Shown piece after piece: positions 51,417-60,628 of a stretch of 64,000 nucleotides of DNA (the first letter of the stretch is position 1; every line of letters starts with the position of its first letter). The notes beneath the pieces are model-generated. The model ran no database searches. It saw only the letters and a list, made by a program, of their open reading frames with translations, and was not told the DNA's origin. The stretch comes from Halalkalicoccus tibetensis (lineage in GTDB: Archaea; Halobacteriota; Halobacteria; Halobacteriales; Halalkalicoccaceae). The DNA lies in the NCBI RefSeq assembly GCF_037996645.1, contig NZ_JBBMXV010000002.1:1-64000 (forward strand), read 5' to 3'. Both the position numbers and the translations under genes were made by a program.

Positions 51417-52589
51417 GTGCGCTGGGAGTACCGCAACACCGTCCTGGTCCTCTGTACGGCGGCCTTCTTCGCGACGATGGTCGCCCGGCTCGTCATCAGC
51501 CCCGTCGTCCCCGAGATCGAGAGCGAGTTCGGGACCTCCGCGGGGATGATCGGGCTCGCGCTCACGGGGATGTGGGCGGCCTACGCGCTCTCGCAGTTTC
51601 CCTCGGGGATCCTCGCCGATCGCTACGGCGAGCGCAGCGTGATCCTCGCGGCCGTCTCGGTCACGGCCGTCGCCAGCGTCGCGCTCGCGCTCTCGCCGTC
51701 GCTCGCGACCTTCGGGCTGTTCGCCGTCGCGCTCGGCGCGGGCGCGGGACTGCACTACGTGGTCGCGACGACGCTGCTGACCCGGATCTTCTCGAACACG
51801 GGCCGGGCGATCGGGCTCCACGTCGCCGGCAGCCCGATCGCGGGCCTCTCGGCGCCCGTGCTCGCGGCGGCCGTCGCCGCGCGCTACGGCTGGCGGGCCG
51901 CCATCCTCCTCGGGGCCGCCGCGGCGATCCCGGTCGGTCTGCTGTTCGCCTGGCGAGTGCGCGAGACCGAGCCCCAGCACCCCGAACGGCCGCTGCGCGA
52001 GGGGTTCGAGCCCGAGACGCTCGTCGAACTGCTCTCGCGGCCGGCGATCGCTTACACGACCGTGCTCGCGGTGATCTCGGCGTTCGTCTGGCAGGCCACC
52101 GCCTCCTTCCTCCCGGCGTTTCTGATCGCGCATCACGGCTACTCGACGGCGCTCGCCGGGGCGCTGTTCTCGCTGTACTTCGTCGCCCACGGGATCTGTG
52201 CTCCGACGATCGGCGGGTTCTCCGATCGGTTCGGCCGGGACCCGACCCTCGCGGCGACGCTCGCGACCGGGATCGTCGCCTACCCGGTCCTCGTGGCCGG
52301 CTCCTCGCTCCCGGTCGTCGCCGGCGCGGTCGCCCTCGCCGGGGTCGCGATGAGCTGGAGCGCGCCGCTGCAGGACCGCTACATCGTCCGGCTCTCGGAG
52401 GACGAGACGAACCGCGGGTTCGGGCTCGTGCGCACCGTCTACATGCTGCTGGGCGCGCTGGGAAGCGTCGTCACCGGCACCCTCGCGGATCTCGCGGGCT
52501 GGGGCGTCGCCTACGGCGCGCTCGGACTCCTGTTGGCGCTCGCGGTCGGGAGCCTCGCGCTCGTCCGGCTGCGGGGGCTCTCACTCTGA
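51417..52589 (+). CDS. MFS transporter
   Basis: 390-residue major facilitator protein with about 12 hydrophobic helices from a GTG start at 51417. Typical MFS motif A appears as GILADRYGERSVI near 60-72, with a counterpart GGFSDRFGRDPTLAA in the second half. N-terminal part MRWEYRNTVLVLCTAAFFAT. Substrate unknown; such 12-TM proteins of haloarchaea are often annotated as sugar or drug exporters. No neighbouring gene suggests a substrate. Confidence 0.85.
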   Translation: MRWEYRNTVLVLCTAAFFATMVARLVISPVVPEIESEFGTSAGMIGLALTGMWAAYALSQFPSGILADRYGERSVILAAVSVTAVASVALALSPSLATFGLFAVALGAGAGLHYVVATTLLTRIFSNTGRAIGLHVAGSPIAGLSAPVLAAAVAARYGWRAAILLGAAAAIPVGLLFAWRVRETEPQHPERPLREGFEPETLVELLSRPAIAYTTVLAVISAFVWQATASFLPAFLIAHHGYSTALAGALFSLYFVAHGICAPTIGGFSDRFGRDPTLAATLATGIVAYPVLVAGSSLPVVAGAVALAGVAMSWSAPLQDRYIVRLSEDETNRGFGLVRTVYMLLGALGSVVTGTLADLAGWGVAYGALGLLLALAVGSLALVRLRGLSL

Positions 52590-52602
52590 GAGAGGGGAAA
52601 GG

Positions 52603-52694
52603 AAAACACTTCCCGAATCCACTGGGGTGGGGAGGGGGAATCAGCAGGACCGGGAAGTAATAACGACTCCAACCCCCTAAATAAAAAGTGTTTT
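52603..52694. repeat. 9-bp inverted repeat in the convergent gap
   Basis: AAAACACTT (52603-52611) and AAGTGTTTT (52686-52694) form a perfect inverted repeat with a 74-bp spacer in the convergent intergenic region between the MFS gene and bax1. A-rich and T-rich arms (AATAAAAAGTG and TTTTGGTTGTATAATTG) may terminate transcripts from both sides; the exact terminators are not known. Confidence 0.35.
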
Positions 52695-52710
52695 GGTTGT
52701 ATAATTGTCC

Positions 52711-54216
52711 TCAGTCCCCGGTCGGGCGCAGCGTCCCCCCCGAGAGCCCGGCCCACTCGACACGGTAGCCGAGCCGCGAGAGGGCGGCGCTGGGCTCCGT
52801 GAGCCCCGCGTCCTCGAGGACCGCCTCGGCCTCGGAGAACGACTGACCCGCCGAGAGCCGGTCGGCAAGCCCCTCGAGGACCGACGGACGAACCAGCGTC
52901 CGCCCGACCAGTTCGTGGTCGGGAAAGACGATCCCGTCGAGGGCGTCCTCGCTGACGCCGTGGCGGGCCGCGAGCTCCGACAGGGAAAGGACGTCCTCCT
53001 CGGGCGAGAGCGCGTCGGAGAGGGTGGCGGCGCCCTCCTCGACCAGGGCGTCCTCGTACTCGCGCAGCGCGTCGCGGACGTCCTTGATCCGCACGCTTCC
53101 CGTATAGGTGATGACGCGGTGGTCGCGGGCCTCGATCTCCTCGCCGACGCCCAGCGACTCGTCGACCGCGACCAGCAGCTCGACGCTCTCGACGCGCTCG
53201 AGCTGGTCGAGCTTCTTCTCGACGTACTCGGGGGTCCAAAAGCCCATGATCTCGAAGTAGACCCGGAAATCGGAGTGGGCGTAGTCGAACGCGAAGTCAG
53301 GGATCATCACGCTCGCGCCGACCTCGAGGGGCTCGGGCTCGCGCGCGAGCTCCCAGTCGAGGTCGAGCGCGGAAAAGCGGGCGGCGAACTCGCGCTCGAC
53401 GCCGCTGTCGTAGCTGGCCTCGGCGACCGGCTCGGCGTCGGGCGGCCGGAGCGGGTCGGCGTCGGAGAGCTCAAGGGTTCGTTCGACCCCGCGATCGTCG
53501 ATCGTCGCCGTCAGCTCCCACTCGCCGGCCCCGACGACCGCCCGCAGCAGCCGGGCGAAGCGGGTGCCGTATCGGCGGGTCGCCCGGAACAGCGCGTCGG
53601 GGCCCGTGACGACGAGTTCCCGGCCACGATCCGTCCTCCGCAGCTCGTAGAGCAGGCCCAGCCGTTTGGTCGCCGAGACGAGTTTTCGAGGATCGTCGCT
53701 CCTGATGCGTACCTCGCGGGCGTCGAACAGCGCCGTCTGGGCCAGCGAGAGGTCGTACTGGGCGAGGAGGGAGTCGGGATCGTAGCGCCCGTCGAGCGCG
53801 ACGAGCACCTGGCGCTCCTCGCGGTCGGCGTACAGCGCCTCGTCGAGCTTCGCTGGGGTTATCGAGAGCGTGGCGGCGGCTCGCTCGAGGGCCTCCTCGC
53901 GCTCGGCCTCGTCGGCCACCCCGAGGGCCTCGCCGGCTTCGAAGGCCGCCCGGCGGGCGCGTTCGGGCTCGACGGCGGCCCGCGTCTCGAAGGTCGCCCC
54001 GCGCTCGACGAGCTTCCCGAGCCCGCGGACGAGCTTGAACTCGTACTCGCCCTCGAGCTCGGCGAGCGCGCCGTCGAGCACCGAGCGCGGCTCGCCGACG
54101 CTCCCCTGGAAGGCGCCGAGCACCTTCGCCGCGAGTGGACGGGCCTCGCGACCGGCGAACCGGGGTCGGTATCCCCCGCCGGCGCGCGAGACGCGAAGCA
54201 GTTCCTTCGTCAGCAC
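52711..54216 (-). CDS. bax1: Bax1-like nuclease (DUF790), XPB partner
   Basis: 501-residue DUF790/Bax1 protein. The nuclease region MIPDFAFDYAHSDFRVYFEI (304-323) then G-F-W-T-P-E-Y-V-E-K-K contains the P-D-F, E-I-M-G-F-W and K-K residues of the PD-(D/E)XK-like active site in Bax1. The C-terminal region is winged-helix-like. Archaeal Bax1 is known to bind XPB helicase and cut DNA near it. The XPB gene lies upstream on the same strand, separated by an antisense zinc-finger gene and 253 bp. A TATA-like element is not obvious; a CATATGAGG occurs just upstream of the start on the minus strand. Confidence 0.88.
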   Translation of the reverse strand: MLTKELLRVSRAGGGYRPRFAGREARPLAAKVLGAFQGSVGEPRSVLDGALAELEGEYEFKLVRGLGKLVERGATFETRAAVEPERARRAAFEAGEALGVADEAEREEALERAAATLSITPAKLDEALYADREERQVLVALDGRYDPDSLLAQYDLSLAQTALFDAREVRIRSDDPRKLVSATKRLGLLYELRRTDRGRELVVTGPDALFRATRRYGTRFARLLRAVVGAGEWELTATIDDRGVERTLELSDADPLRPPDAEPVAEASYDSGVEREFAARFSALDLDWELAREPEPLEVGASVMIPDFAFDYAHSDFRVYFEIMGFWTPEYVEKKLDQLERVESVELLVAVDESLGVGEEIEARDHRVITYTGSVRIKDVRDALREYEDALVEEGAATLSDALSPEEDVLSLSELAARHGVSEDALDGIVFPDHELVGRTLVRPSVLEGLADRLSAGQSFSEAEAVLEDAGLTEPSAALSRLGYRVEWAGLSGGTLRPTGD

Positions 54217-54325
54217 TACCCCTCATATGGGGTCGGGAGTGAAAAGCGCGCTCAAACGCCGGCGGGAGCAAGCACGCCGGGGCAAGCCGGCGCGTTATGC
54301 GGTCGCGGCACCAACCACAGTTCCC

Positions 54326-54469
54326 ATGATCGTCGACAAATGCCGACTGTGCGAGTTCTACGTCGTCGTCGGGACTGCCGCCGACCACCACCGAGTGATG
54401 CGGGCCCACGAGCGACACGAACACGGGCGGATCAACCCCGACCGCCAGGACCACCGCTCGGACGCCTGA
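54326..54469 (+). CDS. Small C2H2-type zinc-finger protein, antisense between XPB and Bax1
   Basis: 47 residues: MIVDKCRLCEFYVVVGTAAD followed by H-H-R-V-M-R-A-H-E-R-H-E-H-G-R-I-N-P-D-R-Q-D-H-R-S-D-A. Cys6-x2-Cys9 and His21/His22...His28/31/33 form a C2H2-like zinc site. It lies between XPB and Bax1 but on the opposite strand, and ends exactly at the XPB stop. GC-ending codons support coding. Possibly a nucleic-acid-binding mini-protein; no function proven. Confidence 0.65.
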   Translation: MIVDKCRLCEFYVVVGTAADHHRVMRAHERHEHGRINPDRQDHRSDA

Positions 54470-55834
54470 TCACCGCCGCCGGGCCGCGACGTTCTCCTCG
54501 GCCGTGTCCTCGCTGACGAGTTCGTAGAGCAATGCCCGTTTCCCCTCGCCCGGACGGAGGACCCGCCCCAACCGCTGGGTGAACTCCCTCTCGGAGCCGC
54601 TGCCCGACAGCACGACCGCGACGCTGGCGTCAGGGACGTCGACCCCCTCGTCGAGGACGTTCGAGGCGACGACCCGCGAGTAGGTACCCTCGCGGAAGCG
54701 CTCGAGTATCTCGCGTCGTTCCTCGGTCCCCGTCCGGTGGGTGATCGCCGGGATAAGGAAGCGCTCGGAGAGCCGGTAGACCAGGTCGTTGTGCGCGGTG
54801 AAGACGATGACCCGTTCGCCGCGGTGGCGATCGAGGATCGCGCCCAGCTCCTCGACCTTCCGGTCGGCGTTCGAGACGATCTCGCGGGCGCGCTGTTTCG
54901 CGAGCAAGGCCTCGCGGGCCTTCGGGTCGTTGCCGGAACGCTTCACGATCTCCTGGTAGTCGCTGCCCCGCTGCATGTCGATGCCCGACTCCCGGAGGTA
55001 GGAGACGAACGTCTCCTGGACCTCCTCGTACTCGGCGCGTTCGGCCTCAGTGAGCGACACTTCGATCCGCTTGACGTCGTAGGGCGCGAGGTGCTCGCCC
55101 GCGAGCTCGTCGGCGCTCGTCCGATAGACGACGGGCCCGACCAGCTCCTCGATCGTCTCGTGAGCCCTGTCGGGACGCTCGAAGGTCGCGGTCAGGCCCA
55201 GTCGGTGGGGCGCTGCCAGCAGGCGGGCGATCTCCCTGTACCCCTTCCCGCCGAGGTGGTGGACCTCGTCGAAGACCACCAGGGGGAAGACGTCGCCGAC
55301 CGAGTCGGCCTTGAGATACGCCGAGTCGTAGGTCGAGACGGTGATCGCCTCCCGGGCCTGAACGCCGCCGCCGAACCGTCCGATAGGGACGTCGAACTCC
55401 GCGCGCAGCTCCGCGTGCCACTGTTCGAGGAGGTCGATCGTGGGGACGACGACGAGCGTCGGGGTCGCGAGCGCCTCGATGGCCTTCACGGCGATCACCG
55501 TCTTTCCGCTGCCCGTCGGGAGCTCGAGCACGCCCCGATCGCCGTTCCCGCGCCACGCCTCGAGGGCCTCCTGTTGGTAGGATCGTAGCTCGTAATCGGA
55601 GGCGAGCCCGCGGAGCGTGGGCGTTCCGAGGACCAGGTCTTCGTACGCGATCCCCCGGTCGTCGAGCCGGTCGCGAAGCTCCGCGTACCGGAACGCGGGG
55701 GCCCTGTAGGTCCGGCTGCGGGGGTCGTACTCGAGGATCGGGTCGGTCGGCTCCGCTCCGCGGAGGGCCTCGACGTCCTCGTCGGGCCCGTCGGCGCGGA
55801 TCGTCCCGCCCTCGTAGGTGAGCCGTATCGCCAC
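54470..55834 (-). CDS. xpb: XPB-like DNA helicase
   Basis: 454-residue SF2 helicase from a GTG start. Motif I LPTGSGKT at 105-112, motif II DEVH at 189-192 (in VVFDEVHHLGGKGYR), motif III LTATFERPD, and motif VI QRLGRVLRPGEGK near the C-terminus. The N-terminal damage-recognition-like domain is 90 residues long. Archaeal XPB with Bax1 is a putative helicase-nuclease pair for DNA repair. The N-terminal open frame beyond 55834 overlaps the promoter and start of grpE, so the GTG is chosen. Confidence 0.92.
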   Translation of the reverse strand: MAIRLTYEGGTIRADGPDEDVEALRGAEPTDPILEYDPRSRTYRAPAFRYAELRDRLDDRGIAYEDLVLGTPTLRGLASDYELRSYQQEALEAWRGNGDRGVLELPTGSGKTVIAVKAIEALATPTLVVVPTIDLLEQWHAELRAEFDVPIGRFGGGVQAREAITVSTYDSAYLKADSVGDVFPLVVFDEVHHLGGKGYREIARLLAAPHRLGLTATFERPDRAHETIEELVGPVVYRTSADELAGEHLAPYDVKRIEVSLTEAERAEYEEVQETFVSYLRESGIDMQRGSDYQEIVKRSGNDPKAREALLAKQRAREIVSNADRKVEELGAILDRHRGERVIVFTAHNDLVYRLSERFLIPAITHRTGTEERREILERFREGTYSRVVASNVLDEGVDVPDASVAVVLSGSGSEREFTQRLGRVLRPGEGKRALLYELVSEDTAEENVAARRR

Positions 55835-55896
55835 TGGGCGTGGGTTCGGGGCGGGCCGGTATAACGGATGTGCCCGCGATCGGGCCGGTTCTGTAA

Positions 55897-55906
55897 CCCT
55901 TAAACC
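55897..55906 (+). promoter_or_regulatory. grpE: grpE promoter
   Basis: CCCTTAAACC, with TTAAA as the TATA core, lies 23-32 bp upstream of the grpE ATG at 55929, predicting a leaderless message. Confidence 0.55.
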
Positions 55907-55928
55907 CGCGCGGGCGCACCCTCGATAC

Positions 55929-56519
55929 ATGAGCAACGAGGAGCCGGCGGCCCCCGAGGAGGACCGAGAACATGAGGAGCCATCGGCGGCCGAGACCGCC
56001 GAGGCGGCCAGGGAAGACGCCGAGAACGGGGCGGCGGGCGAACGGGGACGAGCCGAGGAGCTCGAGGCCGACCTCGAGGAGCGCGAGGAGCGCGTCGAGG
56101 AGCTCGAATCGAAGCTCAAACGCACGCAGGCGGACTTCCAGAACTACAAGAAGCGCGCGAAGAAGCGCCAGAAGCAGGTCGAGGAGCGCGCGACCGAGGA
56201 CCTCGTCGAGCGCCTGCTCGACGTCCGGGACAACCTGAACCGGGCCGTCGAGGAGGAGAGCGAGGACGTCGAGAGCCTCCAGGAAGGCGTCGAGATGACC
56301 CTCTCAGAGTTCGACCGCGTCCTGGAGGAGGAGGGCGTGAGCGAGGTCGCCCCGGAGCCCGGAGCCGAGGTCGATCCGCAGCGCCACGAGGTGATGATGC
56401 GCGTCGAGAGCGATCGTCCGAAGGGCAGCGTCGACGAGGTCTACACCTCGGGCTACGAGATGGGCGAGAAGGTGCTGCGGCCGGCGCAGGTGACGGTCAG
56501 CGACGGGAACGAGGAGTAA
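55929..56519 (+). CDS. grpE: GrpE nucleotide exchange factor
   Basis: 196-residue GrpE homologue, the ADP/ATP exchange factor for DnaK. A 45-residue acidic, disordered N-terminus (MSNEEPAAPEEDREHEEPSA) is followed by the long helix with RTQADFQNYKKRAKKRQKQV and DLVERLLDVRDNLNRAVEEE, then the compact beta-domain with EEEGVSEVAPEPGAEVDPQR and P-A-x-V-x-V-S. It is upstream of dnaK by 150 bp, with a separate promoter. The ATG at 55929 is preferred over an open frame beginning 111 bp upstream because the latter crosses the promoter. Confidence 0.93.
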   Translation: MSNEEPAAPEEDREHEEPSAAETAEAAREDAENGAAGERGRAEELEADLEEREERVEELESKLKRTQADFQNYKKRAKKRQKQVEERATEDLVERLLDVRDNLNRAVEEESEDVESLQEGVEMTLSEFDRVLEEEGVSEVAPEPGAEVDPQRHEVMMRVESDRPKGSVDEVYTSGYEMGEKVLRPAQVTVSDGNEE

Positions 56520-56633
56520 CGAAACGGTAGTGTTGCGGTTCCGGTTCGCTCGAGCTCCCGAGTAGCCGGATCGGCGGAATTCGACGGACAGGGAGCCTGT
56601 GGTACTGTTTCCCGCGGGAACGCGAGGTAGCAA

Positions 56634-56644
56634 GGCTTAAACGA
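56634..56644 (+). promoter_or_regulatory. dnaK: dnaK promoter
   Basis: GGCTTAAACGA lies 26-36 bp before the dnaK ATG at 56670, with TTAAA as TATA core, the same form as at grpE. This suggests the two heat-shock genes are separately transcribed or have a shared regulator. Confidence 0.5.
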
Positions 56645-56669
56645 TCCAGAACGCAACTCTACGCCAACA

Positions 56670-58604
56670 ATGGCGAGTAACAAGATTCTCGGTATCGATC
56701 TCGGAACCACCAACAGCGCCTTTGCGGTCATGGAGGGTGGGGACCCCGAGATCATCGTCAACGGCGAGGGCGACCGGACGACGCCGTCCGTGGTCGCGTT
56801 CACCGACGACGACGAGCGCCTCGTCGGCAAGCCGGCGAAGAACCAGGCGATCCAGAACCCCGACCGGACGATCGCCTCGATCAAACGCCACATGGGCGAG
56901 GAGGACTACTCCGTCGAGATCGAAGGGGAAGAGTACACCCCCGAGCAGCTCTCGGCGATGATCCTCCAGAAGATCAAGCGCGACGCCGAGGAGTACCTCG
57001 GCGACGACGTCGAGAAGGCCGTCATCACCGTCCCGGCGTACTTCAACGACAAGCAGCGCCAGGCGACGAAGGACGCCGGCGAGATCGCGGGCTTCGAGGT
57101 CGAGCGCATCGTCAACGAGCCCACCGCCGCCTCGATGGCCTACGGCCTCGACGACGAGTCCGACCAGACCGTGATGGTCTACGACCTCGGGGGCGGGACG
57201 TTCGACGTTTCCGTACTCGATCTCGGCGGCGGGGTCTACGAGGTCGTCGCGACCAACGGGGACAACGACCTCGGGGGCGACGACTGGGACCAGGCCGTCA
57301 TCGACCACCTCGCCGAGGAGTTCGAGAGCGAGCACGGGATCGACCTCCGGGAGGACCGCCAGGCGCTCCAGCGCCTCAAGGACGCCGCCGAGGAGGCGAA
57401 GATCGAGCTCTCCAGTCGAAAGGAGACCGACATCAACCTGCCGTTCATCACGGCGACCGACTCGGGTCCCGTGCACCTCGAGACCTCGCTGACCCGCGCG
57501 AAGTTCGAGTCCCTCACATCGGACCTGATCGAGCGCACCGTCGGCCCGACCGAGCAGGCGCTCAGCGACGCGGGCTACGACGCCGACGACATCGACGAGG
57601 TCATCCTCGTCGGCGGATCCACGAGAATGCCCCAGGTCCAGGAGAAGGTCGAGGGGATCGTCGACCAGGAACCGAAGAAGAACGTCAACCCCGACGAGGC
57701 CGTCGCGCTGGGCGCGGCGATCCAGGGCGGCGTTCTGGGCGGCGAGGTCGACGACATCGTCCTGCTCGACGTCACGCCGCTGAGCCTCGGTATCGAGGTC
57801 AAGGGCGGCCTGTTCGAGCGCCTCATCGAGAAGAACACCACGATCCCGACCGAGGAGTCGAAGATCTTCACCACCGCCGCCGACAACCAGACCTCCGTGC
57901 AGGTCCGGGTGTTCCAGGGCGAGCGCGAGATGGCCGAGGAGAACGAGCTGCTCGGCGAGTTCATGCTCTCGGGCATCCCGCCGGCGCCCGCGGGCACGCC
58001 GCAGATCGAGGTCTCGTTCAACATCGACGAGAACGGGATCGTCAACGTCTCAGCCGAGGACCAGGGCTCGGGCAACAAGGAGGACATCACCATCGAGGGC
58101 GGCGCGGGCCTCTCGGACGAGGAGATCGACCGCATGCAGAGCGAGGCCGAGGAGCACGCCGAGGAGGACCAGCAGCGCCGCGAGCGCATCGAGGCGCGCA
58201 ACGACGCCGAGAGCGCGGTCCAGCGCGCCCGCAGCCTCCTCGAGGAGAACGAGGAGGAGCTCGACGAGGAGCTGATCGAGGAGATCGAGGCCGAGATCGA
58301 CGAGGTCGAAGCAGTGCTCGAGGACGAGGACGCCGAGACCGAGGAGATCAAGTCCGCGACCGAGGACCTGAGCAAGGCGCTTCAGGAGATCGGCAAGCAG
58401 ATGTATCAGGACGCCGAGGGTGCCGCGGGCGCCGGCGCTGGCGGTCCCGGCGGGGCGGCCGGTGCGGGTCCCGGCGGCATGGGCGACATGGGCGGTGCGG
58501 GCGGCCCCGGCGAAGCCGGCGGCGCGGCCGGTGCCGGCGGCGGCCAGGAGGGCGAGTACGTCGACGCCGACTTCGAGGACGTAGAGGACGAGGACGAACA
58601 GTAG
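56670..58604 (+). CDS. dnaK: DnaK (Hsp70) chaperone
   Basis: 644-residue Hsp70. The actin-like ATPase domain begins [20 protein letters not shown] (phosphate-1), with [20 protein letters not shown] near 170-190 and [20 protein letters not shown] near 313. The substrate-binding domain carries the [20 protein letters not shown] linker region and [20 protein letters not shown]. The last 60 residues are Gly/Ala/Pro/Met-rich with acidic end EDVEDEDEQ. DnaK works with GrpE and DnaJ, both encoded close by. Haloarchaeal DnaK is thought to be bacterially derived. Confidence 0.97.
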   Translation: MASNKILGIDLGTTNSAFAVMEGGDPEIIVNGEGDRTTPSVVAFTDDDERLVGKPAKNQAIQNPDRTIASIKRHMGEEDYSVEIEGEEYTPEQLSAMILQKIKRDAEEYLGDDVEKAVITVPAYFNDKQRQATKDAGEIAGFEVERIVNEPTAASMAYGLDDESDQTVMVYDLGGGTFDVSVLDLGGGVYEVVATNGDNDLGGDDWDQAVIDHLAEEFESEHGIDLREDRQALQRLKDAAEEAKIELSSRKETDINLPFITATDSGPVHLETSLTRAKFESLTSDLIERTVGPTEQALSDAGYDADDIDEVILVGGSTRMPQVQEKVEGIVDQEPKKNVNPDEAVALGAAIQGGVLGGEVDDIVLLDVTPLSLGIEVKGGLFERLIEKNTTIPTEESKIFTTAADNQTSVQVRVFQGEREMAEENELLGEFMLSGIPPAPAGTPQIEVSFNIDENGIVNVSAEDQGSGNKEDITIEGGAGLSDEEIDRMQSEAEEHAEEDQQRRERIEARNDAESAVQRARSLLEENEEELDEELIEEIEAEIDEVEAVLEDEDAETEEIKSATEDLSKALQEIGKQMYQDAEGAAGAGAGGPGGAAGAGPGGMGDMGGAGGPGEAGGAAGAGGGQEGEYVDADFEDVEDEDEQ

Positions 58605-58675
58605 CGACGACCCATCCCTCGCGGACGGTTCTCAGCCCCGATGGGGTTCGAAAGAGGGAACAAACGGCTCGCTTT

Positions 58676-58846
58676 TCAGGCCGTTCGCGCCCGCCAGGCG
58701 TTGATCCCGAGCGGCAGGGCCAGCCCCACGCCGAGCAGAACGAGCATCGCCGCGGTCCGGCTCTCGATCGCTACCCTCGTCCCGTACCAGAGAACGACCG
58801 CGACGGCAACACAAACGGCAGTGATCCACGTATCGGTCGATACCAT
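58676..58846 (-). CDS. Small membrane protein, two TM segments
   Basis: 56 residues from MVSTDTWITAVCVAVAVVLW, two hydrophobic helices (first up to YGTRVAIESR, then TAAMLVLLGVGLALPLGINA) and a basic end WRARTA. Found in the dnaK-dnaJ interval on the opposite strand, with GC-ending codons. No family recognised. Confidence 0.6.
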   Translation of the reverse strand: MVSTDTWITAVCVAVAVVLWYGTRVAIESRTAAMLVLLGVGLALPLGINAWRARTA

Positions 58847-58925
58847 GGCGGACCGAGGCCCAACGACCATAAGTGTTTTCTGCCGATCCATGCCGGATTC
58901 GACGATACGGGACGTTCGCGAGCGA

Positions 58926-59549
58926 TCAGAGTCCCTCGAGGGCGTCCTCGATCGGCTCCTCGCCCTCGATCAGCTCGAAGGTCTCCCCGTGGGTGGTCTC
59001 GACGTCGAGCGCGGCGACGAGCGTCCGGGCGACGTCAGCACGCGTGATCCGTCCGCGCTCGACGCGGCGGGCGGCCTCGATCCGCCCCGTGGCGGGATCG
59101 TCGGTCAGCTCGCCCGGCCGAACGATCGTGTAGGTCAGGTCGCTGTCCTGGAGGTGTTCGTCCGCGGCGAGTTTGGCTTCGAGATACGGCTGCAGCCCCT
59201 CGGGGCTCTCCTCGGGTCGGTCGGCGTTGATCGAGCTGAGCATGACGAACCGTTCTGCACCCTGCTTCTCGGCCTCGTCGATCAGCCGGATCGCGCCGTC
59301 GCGATCGACCCCCTCGACGTCCTCGCCGCTCGAGCCCGCCGCGAAGATCACCGCATCACAGCCGGTGAGGGCGTGCGAGACGTCCTCGGTGAGGTCCGCG
59401 ACGACCACGTCGACGCCGAACTCTTCCTCCATCTCGTCGACCTGCGATTCGTCCCGGACCATCGCGCGTGCCGTGTGCTCGCTTTCGGCGAGCAGCTCGG
59501 TGATGTGCTGTCCGACCCCGCCATGTGAGCCCGCAATGAGTACGTTCAC
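58926..59549 (-). CDS. NAD(P)-binding Rossmann protein (YwnB/BVR-B-like)
   Basis: 207-residue atypical SDR with the NAD(P) motif VLIAGSHGGVGQHITELLAE (G-x-x-G-x-x-G) directly at the N-terminus, AVIFAAGSSG in the middle, RFVMLSSINAD and TYTIVRPGELTDDPATGRIE near the end. Such proteins act as NAD(P)H-flavin/biliverdin-like reductases, isomerases or regulators. GTG at 59549 (giving V/M-N-V-L-I-A-G) is the family-typical start; an ATG at 59576 would add 9 residues. Lies between dnaK and the propeller gene. Confidence 0.85.
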   Translation of the reverse strand: MNVLIAGSHGGVGQHITELLAESEHTARAMVRDESQVDEMEEEFGVDVVVADLTEDVSHALTGCDAVIFAAGSSGEDVEGVDRDGAIRLIDEAEKQGAERFVMLSSINADRPEESPEGLQPYLEAKLAADEHLQDSDLTYTIVRPGELTDDPATGRIEAARRVERGRITRADVARTLVAALDVETTHGETFELIEGEEPIEDALEGL

Positions 59550-59624
59550 GTCCGTACCAAGGGCCGAGAGCACCAAAAGGATGCTGTCACCGGCGTTTAT
59601 ACGGATCGGCGGCGTAGCTCCCCC

Positions 59625-60557
59625 ATGTCACTACTGGCGGGAACTGACGACGGCGTGTTCCGGCTAGCGACCGATTCGACCGACGACGCGCGACGGGTGC
59701 TCGATGCCGGGCGAGTCATGCGGCTTCGGACGTTCGACGCGTTCGAGGGGGTCTTCGCCGCCTCGAAGACCGGGCTATATCGCTCGCTCGACGGGGGCGA
59801 TTCGTGGACTGACCTCGGGGTGCCCCGCGAGGAGATCTACTCGGTCGTGGCCGCGCCCGATGGCGGACGTCTCTATGTGGGCACGCACCCGGCACACCTG
59901 TACGTCTCGGTCGACGGGGAGGGCGGGGAATGGCGCGAGCTCACGGGGTTCCAGGAGCTGCCCTCGCGCGGGGAGTGGTACACCCCACGACACCGAGACG
60001 AGGCCCACATCCGGAGCCTCGGGGTCCATCCCGACGTCCCCGAGCGGGTCATCGCCGGCGTCGAGGTCGGCGGGGTCCACGTCAGCGACGACGAGGGCAA
60101 CGCTTGGAGCGAGCGAAAGGAGGGTGTCCACGACGACGTTCACCACGTGCTCGTCCTCAGGCCGGCGGAGTACGTCGCCTCGACGGGGTCGGGGCTGTAT
60201 CGAACCACGGACGCGGGACGGTCCTGGACCCGGCTCGACGGTGATCTCGATCATCGATACTTCCGGGAGGCGATCACCCACGATGGACGGCTGTACGCCG
60301 CGGCGGCCCGCGGCTCGCCCGGGTCGTGGTCCGGCGAGAGCGGGGCCGACGCCGCGCTGTTCGAGTCCGAGGGCGGGATGGATTTCGAGCAAGTGGCCTA
60401 CCCGGGCGGCCCCGAGGAGGTCGTCCTCGCGTGGGCCGTCGTCGACGGGATCGTGACGGCGGGGACGAACGACGGGCGTATGCTGCGGCGGGCGGACGGG
60501 ACGTGGCGGGACTGTGGCACACTGCCGGCCGGGGTCAGGTCGCTGACGGCGATCTGA
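59625..60557 (+). CDS. Beta-propeller (BNR/Asp-box) protein
   Basis: 310-residue predicted beta-propeller without signal peptide. Asp-box style repeats: SLDGGDSWTDLG, SDDEGNAWSERK and TTDAGRSWTRLD, each S/T-x-D-x-G-x-x-W. The repeats also end in G-L-Y-R. This fits a sialidase/VPS10-like or photosynthesis-HCF136-like scaffold rather than a glycosidase; no catalytic residues can be assigned. Located directly before dnaJ (71 bp) and could be cotranscribed with it. Confidence 0.82.
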   Translation: MSLLAGTDDGVFRLATDSTDDARRVLDAGRVMRLRTFDAFEGVFAASKTGLYRSLDGGDSWTDLGVPREEIYSVVAAPDGGRLYVGTHPAHLYVSVDGEGGEWRELTGFQELPSRGEWYTPRHRDEAHIRSLGVHPDVPERVIAGVEVGGVHVSDDEGNAWSERKEGVHDDVHHVLVLRPAEYVASTGSGLYRTTDAGRSWTRLDGDLDHRYFREAITHDGRLYAAAARGSPGSWSGESGADAALFESEGGMDFEQVAYPGGPEEVVLAWAVVDGIVTAGTNDGRMLRRADGTWRDCGTLPAGVRSLTAI

Positions 60558-60628
60558 GCGTGCTGTCGGCTCGTCGATGACTCAAGCGGTCCGTTCAAGT
60601 ACGACAACCCAGTACGTGGTGACAACTG

